A stretch of 64,000 bases of DNA, taken from contig NZ_JACHOO010000006.1 in NCBI RefSeq assembly GCF_014199915.1, positions 186,001 through 250,000 on the forward strand, in the 5' to 3' direction. How positions within the stretch are numbered: the stretch's first letter is position 1; each line of letters starts with the position of its first letter. Shown here one piece after another: positions 51,087 through 59,060 of this stretch. The notes under the pieces are model-generated. The model was not told the DNA's origin. It ran no database searches and was given only the letters and a program-made list of their open reading frames with translations. The stretch comes from Prosthecomicrobium pneumaticum (GTDB lineage Bacteria > Pseudomonadota > Alphaproteobacteria > Rhizobiales > Kaistiaceae). The position numbers and the translations under genes were made by a program.

Positions 51087-54000
51087 TCAGTGCGCGTCGT
51101 CCCAATTGTCGGCGGCGCGCGCTTCGACCTTAAGGGGCACCGAAAGCTGGACGGCGGGGAGCGGTGCGTTCTCCATCACGTCCGCGACGACCGGCAGGGT
51201 GCGCTCGACCTCCTCCTCCGGCACCTCGAAGACCAGTTCGTCGTGCACCTGCAGCAGCATGCGGGCCGACAGCCCGGCGGCCGCGAGCGCGCCCTCCATC
51301 CGCACCATGGCGCGGCGGATGATGTCCGCCGCCGAGCCCTGGATCGGCGCGTTGATCGCCTGGCGCTCGACGGCGGCGCGCTGCGAGGGGTTGGACGAGT
51401 TGATGTCGGGATAGTGGCAGATGCGGCCGAACACCGTCGTCACATAGCCGCGCTCGCGGCAGAGCCGCTTGGTCTCGTCCATATAGGCGCGGATGCCGGG
51501 GAAGCGCTCGAAATAGCGGCGGATATAGGCGCCCGCCTCGTCGCGCGGGATGGCGAGCTGCTCGGCGAGGCCGAAGGCCGAGATGCCGTAGACGATGCCG
51601 AAATTGATCGCCTTGGCGCGCCGCCGCACATCCGAGGGCATGCCCTCGACCGGCACGCCGAACATTTCCGACGCCGTCATCGCATGGATGTCGATGCCGT
51701 CGGAGAAGGCCTTCTTCAGCTGCGGGATGTCCGCCATATGGGCGAGCACGCGCAGCTCGATCTGCGAATAGTCGGCCGAGATCAGCTTGTGGCCGGGGGT
51801 CGCGACGAAGGCCTTCCTGATCTTGCGGCCTTCCTCGGTGCGGATCGGGATGTTCTGGAGATTGGGCTCGGAGGAGGACAGCCGGCCCGTCGTCGTCGCG
51901 GCGAGCGCGTAGGAGGTGTGCACCCGGCCGGTCTCCCGGTTCACATAGCCGGGCAGGAGATCGGTATAGGTCGATTTGAGCTTTGCGAGCTGGCGCCAGT
52001 CGAGCACCTTGCGCGGCAGCGGATGGCCCTCGGCCGCGAGCTCCTCGAGCGTGCGCGCGCCCGTCGCCCACTGGCCGGTCGCCGTCTTCTTCGCGCCCGG
52101 CAGGCCCATGCGGCCGAACAGGATGTCGCCGAGCTGCTTCGGCGAGCCGATCGTGAAGCGTTCGCCGGCGAGCGCGTAGACGTCCTCCTCGATGCCGCCG
52201 AGCGCCTGCGCGAACTCCGCCGACATGCGCGACAGGATTTGCCGGTCGATCGCGATGCCGCGCCGCTCCATCCGTGCGAGGGTCTCGACCATCGGCCGCT
52301 CGAGCGTCTCGTAGACCGTCGTCAGCCGCTCGGCGGCGAGGCGCGGCTTCAGCACCCGCCACAGCCGCAGCGTGACGTCGGCGTCCTCCGCGGCGTATTC
52401 CGCCGCCTTGTCGATCGGCACGAGATCGAAAGTGACCGCCGACTTGCCCTTTCCCGCGACGTCCGCATAGGCGATGCACTTGTGGTTGAGGAAGCGCAGC
52501 GCCAGCTCGTCCATGCCATGTCCGGACGAGATGCCGCCACGGCCGGCATCGAGCACATAGGAGATCAGCATCGTGTCGTCATAGGGGGCGACCTCGATGC
52601 CGTAGCGGGCGAGCATCAGCCAGTCGAATTTGAGGTTCTGGCCGATCTTCAGGACACCCGCCGATTCCATCAGCGGCTTCAGCCGCTCGATCGCCTCGGG
52701 CGTGCCGATCTGATCCGGCAGAAGGGCGGAATCGAAGAGGCCCGAGCCGTTGCGATGGAGGAGCGGCACATAGGCGGCGCGGCCCGGCTCGAGCGCGAGC
52801 GAGATGCCGACGAGATCGGCGCTCATCGCATCGAGACCGGTGGTCTCGGTGTCGAAGGCGACGAGCCCCCGCTCGAAGGCTTCGGCGATCCAGGCGTCGA
52901 GCCGTTCGATCGTGGTGATCGTCTCATAGCCGGACCGGTCGCAGGGGTTCGCCTTCGCCGCCTCGGCGCGGGCGGCGGCGAGCGCCTGCGGGGTCATGCC
53001 GCCGGCCGGCGCGGGGGGCGCGGCCGCGGCAACACCGGCGGCAGCCGGCGCTGCGGATTCTGCACCGGCCGCCAAAGGTTCGCCCTGCGCAGGGGCGGCG
53101 CCGTCGAAGCGCTGCGCGATCGCGGCATCCGGCTCGATCTCGGCCGGATCGACGCCATAGGCGTCGGCGACCCGCTTCGTGAGCGTGGTGAATTCGAGCG
53201 CCTTCAGGAAGGCCACCAGCCGTTTCGCATCGAGCGCCCCGAGCGCGAGATCGGCGAGCGGCACGCCGACCGCCATGTCGCAATCGAGCGTCACGAGCCG
53301 CTTCGACAGCCGCGCCCGTTCGGCGTTCTCGATCAGCGTCTCGCGGCGCTTCGGCTGCTTGATCTCGGAGAGCCGGGAGAGCAGCGTCTCGAGATCGCCG
53401 AACTCGGTGATCAGCTGCGCCGCCGTCTTGATGCCGATGCCCGGCACGCCCGGCACGTTGTCGGTCGGGTCGCCGACGAGGGCCTGCACGTCGGTGACCT
53501 TTTCCGGCGGCACGCCGAACTTCTCGATCACGCCGGCCCGGTCGAGCCGCCGCTCGGGCCGGTAGCCCGGCTTGCCCTTCACGCCCGATTCGAAATCGTA
53601 GAAGGTCACCTTGTCGGTGACGAGCTGCATCAGGTCCTTGTCGGCCGAGACGATCAGCACGTCGGCGCCGGCCTTCTCCGCGGCGCAGGAATAGGCGGCG
53701 ATGATGTCGTCCGCCTCGTAGCGCTCCTGCTCGACGGGCACGAGGCCGAAGGCGCGCACCGCCTCGCGCATCAGGGGGAATTGCGGGATCAGCTCGGCCG
53801 GCGGATCCGGCCGGTGCGCCTTGTAGTCCGGATAGATCTCGCGGCGGAACGAATCCTCCGACTTGTCGAAGATGATGGCGAGATGGGTCGGGCGGATGCC
53901 GACCGCCCCCTCGCGGATGAACTGCAAGAGCTTCGTGCAGAACAGCCTCACCGCGCCGGTCGGCAGGCCGTCGGACCGGGTGTTGTATTTCCGGTCCTGA

Positions 54001-54107
54001 TTCATCGACTGGAAATAGGCGCGGAATACGAAGGACGAGCCGTCCACCAGGATCACCTGGTCGCCGGGCTTGACCGCGTTGGGATGGGGGGCGGAGGTGT
54101 CGGACAT
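51087..54107 (-). CDS. polA: DNA polymerase I
   Basis: Replication and repair polymerase of 1006 residues, normal for alphaproteobacteria. The N-terminal 5'-3' exonuclease begins QVILVDGSSFVFRAYF and includes ADVLIVSADKDLMQLV and TDNVPGVPGIG. The middle 3'-5' exonuclease has LVAFDTETTGLDA with the metal Asp/Glu, so proofreading appears intact. The polymerase domain has LISADYSQIELRVLAHM (palm Asp), RRRAKAINFGIVYG (fingers) and LLQVHDELVFEVPEEE (second palm Asp). An Ala/Pro-rich linker lies near residue 355. It is divergent from the penicillin-binding protein gene across 163 bases. Confidence 0.97.
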   Translation of the reverse strand: MSDTSAPHPNAVKPGDQVILVDGSSFVFRAYFQSMNQDRKYNTRSDGLPTGAVRLFCTKLLQFIREGAVGIRPTHLAIIFDKSEDSFRREIYPDYKAHRPDPPAELIPQFPLMREAVRAFGLVPVEQERYEADDIIAAYSCAAEKAGADVLIVSADKDLMQLVTDKVTFYDFESGVKGKPGYRPERRLDRAGVIEKFGVPPEKVTDVQALVGDPTDNVPGVPGIGIKTAAQLITEFGDLETLLSRLSEIKQPKRRETLIENAERARLSKRLVTLDCDMAVGVPLADLALGALDAKRLVAFLKALEFTTLTKRVADAYGVDPAEIEPDAAIAQRFDGAAPAQGEPLAAGAESAAPAAAGVAAAAPPAPAGGMTPQALAAARAEAAKANPCDRSGYETITTIERLDAWIAEAFERGLVAFDTETTGLDAMSADLVGISLALEPGRAAYVPLLHRNGSGLFDSALLPDQIGTPEAIERLKPLMESAGVLKIGQNLKFDWLMLARYGIEVAPYDDTMLISYVLDAGRGGISSGHGMDELALRFLNHKCIAYADVAGKGKSAVTFDLVPIDKAAEYAAEDADVTLRLWRVLKPRLAAERLTTVYETLERPMVETLARMERRGIAIDRQILSRMSAEFAQALGGIEEDVYALAGERFTIGSPKQLGDILFGRMGLPGAKKTATGQWATGARTLEELAAEGHPLPRKVLDWRQLAKLKSTYTDLLPGYVNRETGRVHTSYALAATTTGRLSSSEPNLQNIPIRTEEGRKIRKAFVATPGHKLISADYSQIELRVLAHMADIPQLKKAFSDGIDIHAMTASEMFGVPVEGMPSDVRRRAKAINFGIVYGISAFGLAEQLAIPRDEAGAYIRRYFERFPGIRAYMDETKRLCRERGYVTTVFGRICHYPDINSSNPSQRAAVERQAINAPIQGSAADIIRRAMVRMEGALAAAGLSARMLLQVHDELVFEVPEEEVERTLPVVADVMENAPLPAVQLSVPLKVEARAADNWDDAH

Positions 54108-54270
54108 GGCCGGGACTATGCCCGCCCGCGATCGGATTTTCCACTCCGGAACGGGCCGCGCCCGGCCTGGCGGGGGACGCGGCGCGCCCCGCCGCGCCCG
54201 TCAAATCGCCGTATTCTGCGGCCATTCCTCGGTCGCGCGGACGGGCGGACAGGATGGAAAGTCGATAGGG

Positions 54271-56868
54271 ATGGCAGGATCGCTTCGCGGCACGCCGAGG
54301 ATCGAGCCGAAGCTCGACGGCACGACGCCGCAAGGACCCGAGACCCTCGACCTCCGGCTCGGTGCCGCCGATCGCGCCGCCGCGTCCTCGCCCGGGGACG
54401 ATGGCCGGCGCCGCCGCAGGCCTCCGCCGCGTGAGGAGGACGACAGCTTCGAGGACGCCGAGTTCGAGGACATCGCGCCGGAGCCCCGTGCGAGCGGCGG
54501 CAAGTCCGCAAAGGCGCGGCGGCCCGCGGCCGTCTCCTCGGAGCGCAAGCGCCGCAAGCCGAAGGCGAAGCGCGGCCGCCGCGGCGGCGGCAATGGCGGG
54601 CGTCGCAGCCTGCTCGGCCGGATGGTGCGCTTCGCCCTGATCGTCGGCATCTGGACCTTCGTCGCGGTCGCCGGCGTGCTCGCCTATTACGCCACCACTT
54701 TGCCGACCACGGCCGCCCTCGCCGTGCCGAAGCGGCCGCCCAACATCAAGATCCTCGCCACCGACGGCACGCTGATCGGCAATCGCGGCGATACGGGCGG
54801 CGAGGCGCTCGGCCTCGACGAGATGCCGGACTATCTCTCGAAGGCCGTGCTGGCGATCGAGGACCGGCGGTTCTACTCGCATTTCGGGGTCGATCCGCTC
54901 GGCCTCGCCCGCGCCGCCTATGCCAATCTGCGGGCGGGCAATGTCGTGCAGGGCGGCTCGACGATCACCCAGCAGCTGGCGAAGAACCTCTTCCTCACCC
55001 CCGACCGGACGCTCGAACGGAAGATCCAGGAGGTCGTCCTCTCGCTCTGGCTCGAGGCGCGCTACTCGAAAGATCAGATCCTCGAAATGTATCTGAACCG
55101 CGTCTATCTCGGCGCCGGCGCCTATGGCGTCGACGCCGCGGCGCGGCGCTATTTCGGCAAGTCGGCCGCCAATCTGTCGCTGAAGGAGGCCGCGACCATC
55201 GCGGGTCTCCTCAAGGCGCCCTCGCGCTACGCCCCGACCACCAATCCGGACGCGGCGGATGCGCGCGCCAATGTCGTGCTCGGCGCCATGCTCGCCGCCG
55301 GCTTCATCAACGGGACGGAAGAGAAACAGGCGCTCGCCGACAAGGTTCAGACCAAGAGCGAGGATTCGAACGGCGCCGGCAATTATGTCGCCGACTGGGT
55401 CGCCGATGTGCTGCCCGATGTCGTGGGCGCGCTCGACCAGGACGTCATCGTCGACACGACGATCGATCCTACCCTGCAGGCCGCCGCGGCGAAGGCGGTC
55501 GCGGACGGCCTCGCGAAGAACGGCGCCAAGGCGGGCGTCGACCAGGGTGCGCTCGTCGCGATCGAATCGAGCGGTGCGGTGCGCGCGCTCGTCGGCGGCC
55601 GCAGCTACGAGAAGAGCCAGTTCAACCGCGCCACCGAGGCGAAACGCCAGCCGGGCTCGTCCTTCAAGCCCTTCGTCTATCTGACGGCGCTCGAATTCGG
55701 TCTGGTCCCCGAGACGGTCCGCGTCGACCAGCCGATCAAGATCGGCAAATGGGAGCCGAAGAACTACGCCAAGGACTATAAGGGCCCGGTGACGCTGCAG
55801 ACCGCGCTCGCCCTCTCGATCAACACGGTGGCGGCCGAACTCGCCAACGAGGTCGGCCCCGAGCGGGTGGTCGAGACGGCGCACCGGCTCGGCATTTCCT
55901 CGCCGCTGCAGGCCAATCCCTCGATCGCGCTCGGCACATCCGAGGTGACGCTGCTCGAACTGACCGGCGCCTACACGCCCTTCTCGAATGGCGGCCTGTC
56001 GATCCCGCCCTATGTCGTCTCCCGCGTCCGCGGCATCGACGGCAAGGTGCTCTACCAGCGCCCCGCGACCGCCGCGCCGCAGATCGTCGATCCGACCATG
56101 GTCGGCATGATGAACGGCATGATGGCCGATACGCTCGCCCGCGGCACGGCGCGCAAGGCCCATATCGACGGCTGGGACGCGGCCGGCAAGACCGGCACCA
56201 GCAATGATTTCCGGGACGCCTGGTTCATCGGCTACACCGCCCATATGACGACCGGCGTCTGGCTCGGCAATGACGACAACAAGCCGACCAAGCGGGTGAC
56301 CGGCGGCGGCCTGCCGGCGGAGATCTGGAACGGCTTCATGGCGGCGGCCCATCGGGGTGTGACCCCGGCGAAGCTGCCGGGCGACTACCGCTTCCGCGAT
56401 CCCGACACGTTCGACGCCATCGCCGCGCCCTCGCAGGAGATTCGTCCGCCGGCCGATGTCGGCGCCGGCGATGCGGTCGCCGCCCGCCCGCCATCGGCGC
56501 GCGATCCCGGCGCGGCCGACGAGACCGCCATGGGCGACCCGGTCGAGGGGGACCGGCGCTATCTCGACACGCCGCCGCCGCGCAACGAGGCCCGGCGCGA
56601 CACCTGGGACGAGCCGGCGCGGCCGGCGCGGCGCGACGAACCGCTCTATGACGAATGGGGCTATCCGGTCGACCCGCCGCCGCTGCGCGAACGGATGGCG
56701 CGCGATCGCCGCTATGCCGAGGAGCGGCCGCGCTATGACGACCGCGCGGCCGAGGAGCGTTGGCCGCCTGAGGCGGTACCGCTGCCGCCCGCCGATGTCG
56801 GCGACGACTATTATTATGAGCGCCGGCCACGGCGACCGCTGCTCGACCGGCTGTTCGGGGGCTGGTAG
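54271..56868 (+). CDS. Class A penicillin-binding protein (transglycosylase/transpeptidase)
   Basis: Cell-wall synthase of 865 residues anchored by one helix (about 118-140). A very basic, disordered cytoplasmic tail of 110 residues precedes it. The GT51 domain has the catalytic Glu in AIEDRRFYSHFGVD (197) and GGSTITQQLAKNLFL. The transpeptidase has the SxxK as PGSSFKPF, SxN as LSINTVAAE and KTGT in AGKTGTSNDF. The linker between the domains is short, so the OB-type insert of classical PBP1a seems missing. The last 150 residues are Arg/Asp/Pro-rich low complexity. ATG 54271 chosen; the frame is open upstream without a good ribosome site. Confidence 0.93.
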   Translation: MAGSLRGTPRIEPKLDGTTPQGPETLDLRLGAADRAAASSPGDDGRRRRRPPPREEDDSFEDAEFEDIAPEPRASGGKSAKARRPAAVSSERKRRKPKAKRGRRGGGNGGRRSLLGRMVRFALIVGIWTFVAVAGVLAYYATTLPTTAALAVPKRPPNIKILATDGTLIGNRGDTGGEALGLDEMPDYLSKAVLAIEDRRFYSHFGVDPLGLARAAYANLRAGNVVQGGSTITQQLAKNLFLTPDRTLERKIQEVVLSLWLEARYSKDQILEMYLNRVYLGAGAYGVDAAARRYFGKSAANLSLKEAATIAGLLKAPSRYAPTTNPDAADARANVVLGAMLAAGFINGTEEKQALADKVQTKSEDSNGAGNYVADWVADVLPDVVGALDQDVIVDTTIDPTLQAAAAKAVADGLAKNGAKAGVDQGALVAIESSGAVRALVGGRSYEKSQFNRATEAKRQPGSSFKPFVYLTALEFGLVPETVRVDQPIKIGKWEPKNYAKDYKGPVTLQTALALSINTVAAELANEVGPERVVETAHRLGISSPLQANPSIALGTSEVTLLELTGAYTPFSNGGLSIPPYVVSRVRGIDGKVLYQRPATAAPQIVDPTMVGMMNGMMADTLARGTARKAHIDGWDAAGKTGTSNDFRDAWFIGYTAHMTTGVWLGNDDNKPTKRVTGGGLPAEIWNGFMAAAHRGVTPAKLPGDYRFRDPDTFDAIAAPSQEIRPPADVGAGDAVAARPPSARDPGAADETAMGDPVEGDRRYLDTPPPRNEARRDTWDEPARPARRDEPLYDEWGYPVDPPPLRERMARDRRYAEERPRYDDRAAEERWPPEAVPLPPADVGDDYYYERRPRRPLLDRLFGGW

Positions 56869-56898
56869 CGGGAAACGGATCGCCGCCACTCGCGTTGA

Positions 56899-56924
56899 CC
56901 CTGTCCGAAACGAAAAGGACAGGG
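56899..56924 (+). promoter_or_regulatory. Hairpin masking the ribosome site of a small membrane protein gene
   Basis: CCCTGTCC (56899-56906) and GGACAGGG (56917-56924) are perfect 8-base arms with a 10-base loop containing GAAACGAAAA. The 3' arm and the preceding A-run cover the only ribosome-site-like sequence (AAAAGGAC), two bases before the ATG at 56927. Folding would restrict translation initiation. Confidence 0.5.
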
Positions 56925-56926
56925 CC

Positions 56927-57106
56927 ATGGACGCGCGCAATCAGAGAACCCCGCCGAAGCAGACCGGTCCCGAAGGCGAGCCGGAACTCACCGCGACCGA
57001 AGCCCGGCAGGGCCAGTCGCTCAACCGGATGCGCTATGTGCTCGGCATCGGCCTCGTGCTCGTCATCTTCGGCTTCATTGCGAGCTATATGCTCGCCCCG
57101 AGCTGA
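56927..57106 (+). CDS. Small single-pass membrane protein (59 aa), unknown function
   Basis: Predicted peptide of 59 residues: a polar, Pro/Glu/Gln-rich first half, RQGQSLNRMRYVLGIGLV leading into one hydrophobic helix (about residues 38-57) at the C-terminus. The positive residues before the helix favour an N-in orientation. The ATG at 56927 lies 58 bases after the penicillin-binding protein stop. The frame is open upstream because of composition, but the helix and the ribosome-site-like AAAAGGACAGGG support this short version. I do not recognise the family, though small proteins of this design are common in Hyphomicrobiales. Confidence 0.65.
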   Translation: MDARNQRTPPKQTGPEGEPELTATEARQGQSLNRMRYVLGIGLVLVIFGFIASYMLAPS

Positions 57107-57210
57107 CGCGCCCCGGCCGGCGATCGGAACCTCACGGGCAGCGCGGGGTTGAGAAGGCGCGGTCCGAACGGCCGCTCCCCGATCCGTTCCGAGCACACGA
57201 GGGAAACCCC

Positions 57211-57426
57211 ATGCGCGCTCTCGCCTCCGCCGATCAGGGTCAGACAGCGCCCGGACGGCCCTACGCCCACCCCGCCACTGAATATCGCGCCGACGCCGAC
57301 GATCACCGCGGATTCGCCTACCGGCTGGAGGCGCTCGCGACGCTCTCGGTGTTCGCCCTGACGCTCAGCTATCTGTCGGGCGCGGCCCGGATGATCGGCG
57401 CGCTGATCAGCACCGCCGTTTCCTGA
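57211..57426 (+). CDS. Small putative membrane protein (71 aa), unknown function
   Basis: Predicted 71-residue protein with a hydrophilic first half and one hydrophobic segment (about residues 44-68, LATLSVFALTLSYLSGAARM). GAGGGAAA precedes the ATG at a suitable distance. No known domain is recognised. It lies 104 bases after the preceding small protein on the same strand. Support comes from ribosome site and a coherent membrane segment; a chance frame in GC-rich DNA remains possible. Confidence 0.5.
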   Translation: MRALASADQGQTAPGRPYAHPATEYRADADDHRGFAYRLEALATLSVFALTLSYLSGAARMIGALISTAVS

Positions 57427-57542
57427 AGACATCGGGCCGCATCGCGCCGCCGCGGCGATCGGGCGGCAGCGTGCGAATCATCGGCCGGCTCGGGACGATT
57501 TCTCTGGATTTCGGCTGGGCATCGGGATGTACAGCGCACGCC

Positions 57543-57695
57543 TCAGGCATCGCGCTGACGTTCCAGCTCCGCCGCGGCTTCCGGCGGCAGGTCCTCATCG
57601 CCCGTACGGACGAGCGGTCGCACCGGCGGCTTTCCCGTCGGTGCGGGTTGTTCGAGGCTCTTCTCGCCTCGCGGTTTGCGGTCGTCGTCGGCCAT
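57543..57695 (-). CDS. Small acidic/proline-rich protein (50 aa), unknown function
   Basis: A 50-residue frame begins ATG GCC GAC GAC GAC (MADDDRKPRGEKSLEQ...) and ends ...LERQRDA. GGGAGGAGAA stands at ideal spacing before the ATG. The product is soluble, rich in Asp, Glu, Pro and Arg, and probably disordered. No family is recognised. The gene is too short for usual length filters. The DUF6481 gene lies 56 bases upstream on the same strand, so they may be co-transcribed. Confidence 0.65.
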   Translation of the reverse strand: MADDDRKPRGEKSLEQPAPTGKPPVRPLVRTGDEDLPPEAAAELERQRDA

Positions 57696-57751
57696 CGGAT
57701 TCTCCTCCCACCGCCCGATTATAGGACAGCGAGAGGAATCCGTCGCCCGCC

Positions 57752-58117
57752 TCAGCGGGCGGAGCTGCCGGTCCGGACCTGGCCCGTTGCCGCTGCCGCG
57801 AGAGCGCGGGCGGCGAGTTCCATACGGCTCTTCGGACGCGCGGCTTCGATCGCCGCAAGACGCTCGGCCTCTTCGGCCGCCTTGCGGATCTTCTCCGCCT
57901 CGCGTTCCGCCGCCTCGCGAGCGAGACGCTCACGGCGGGCCGCCTCACGCGCGCGCTCGCGCTCGGCGCGCGCCTCGGCGATGGCGCGCCGCTCGGCCGC
58001 ACGCTGCTGCGCCGCCGGATCCTGCTGCTGGGCCTTGAATTTCTCGAGCTGCGACTGCCGTGCGGCAATCGCCGACTGACGCCGATCGACGAAGCTCTGT
58101 TCCTTGAAGGCTGACAA
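57752..58117 (-). CDS. DUF6481 family coiled-coil protein
   Basis: Soluble protein of 121 residues of the DUF6481 type, widespread in Hyphomicrobiales and without known function. After a conserved start (SAFKEQSFVDRRQSAIAAR) it is a long charged alpha-helix of Arg, Glu and Ala (about residues 15-105), probably a coiled coil. The start is a TTG at 58117 with AAGGGAA about ten bases upstream; no ATG is available before the conserved motif. The 189-base gap up to murU contains no other gene I can support. Confidence 0.72.
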   Translation of the reverse strand: MSAFKEQSFVDRRQSAIAARQSQLEKFKAQQQDPAAQQRAAERRAIAEARAERERAREAARRERLAREAAEREAEKIRKAAEEAERLAAIEAARPKSRMELAARALAAAATGQVRTGSSAR

Positions 58118-58306
58118 GTGTCGTATTTCCCTTTTCGGTCTCGACGCGGGGACAATGCGCAGTCGGGCGGCTCTGTCAACCCCGCATGATCACGCAGGGA
58201 GCGCGGCGCTTTACTGTGTCATCGGGGACCCGCAGAATCGGCATGCCCGATCGAATCGCGAAGGGGCGCGCCGATCCCTATATGGGGGCGAACAGGGAGT
58301 TTTTGA

Positions 58307-59041
58307 ATGCCCACCGCCACGGCTTTTCGCCCGAGGCACGCGATCGTGCTCGCCGCCGGCCTCGGCAAGCGCATGCGGCCGATCACCGCCACCGTGCCGA
58401 AGCCGCTCGTCGAGGTGGCGGGGCGAGCGCTGATCGACCATGCGCTCGACCGCCTGGCACAGGCCGGCATCGAGGAGGCGGTGGTCAATGTCCATTACCT
58501 CGCGCATCTGGTCGAGGTACACGTCCGCCGCCGCACCGCGCCGAAGGTGACGATCTCCGACGAGCGCGACCTGCTGCTCGAGACCGGCGGCGGCATCAAG
58601 AAGGCGCTGCCGCTCCTCGGACCCGACCCCTTCGTGGTGATGAACTCCGATTCGTTCTGGATCGAAGGGCCGCGGCCGAATTTCGACTGGCTGTTCACGA
58701 CCTGGGACGAGGCGCGGATGGACGCCCTCGTCATGCTGGCGCCGACCGTCACCGCCGTCGGCTATTCGGGACCCGGCGATTTCGTCATGGACAAGGACGG
58801 CCGGATCCGCCGCCGGCCGGAGCGCACCGTCGCGCCCTTCGTCTATCCGGGCGTCGCGCTCCTCCATCCCCGCCTCTTCGACGACGCGCCGGACGGACCC
58901 TTCTCGCTCAACCTCCTGTTCGACAAGGCGATCGAGGCCGGACGGCTCTACGGCGTGCGGATGGACGGCATCTGGGTGCATGTCGGCACGCCGGAGGCGA
59001 TCCGCGAGGCGGAAGTCTGCGTGCAGGAGAGCGCCGCCTGA
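58307..59041 (+). CDS. murU: Nucleotidyltransferase, MurNAc-1-phosphate uridylyltransferase-like
   Basis: Cytoplasmic nucleotidyltransferase of 244 residues. The N-terminal AIVLAAGLGKRMRPITATVPKPLVEV is the NTP-binding loop with catalytic Arg and Lys, FVVMNSDSFWIEG carries the metal-binding Asp, and VHVGTPEAIREAE ends the domain. The short form without hexapeptide repeats fits MurU, which makes UDP-MurNAc from recycled MurNAc-1-phosphate and gives intrinsic fosfomycin tolerance. The usual partner kinase AmgK is not present in the sequence immediately upstream. CAGGGAG precedes the ATG. addB follows after 19 bases. Confidence 0.82.
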   Translation: MPTATAFRPRHAIVLAAGLGKRMRPITATVPKPLVEVAGRALIDHALDRLAQAGIEEAVVNVHYLAHLVEVHVRRRTAPKVTISDERDLLLETGGGIKKALPLLGPDPFVVMNSDSFWIEGPRPNFDWLFTTWDEARMDALVMLAPTVTAVGYSGPGDFVMDKDGRIRRRPERTVAPFVYPGVALLHPRLFDDAPDGPFSLNLLFDKAIEAGRLYGVRMDGIWVHVGTPEAIREAEVCVQESAA

Positions 59042-59060
59042 GCGGCGCCCCGCCCCCGGC

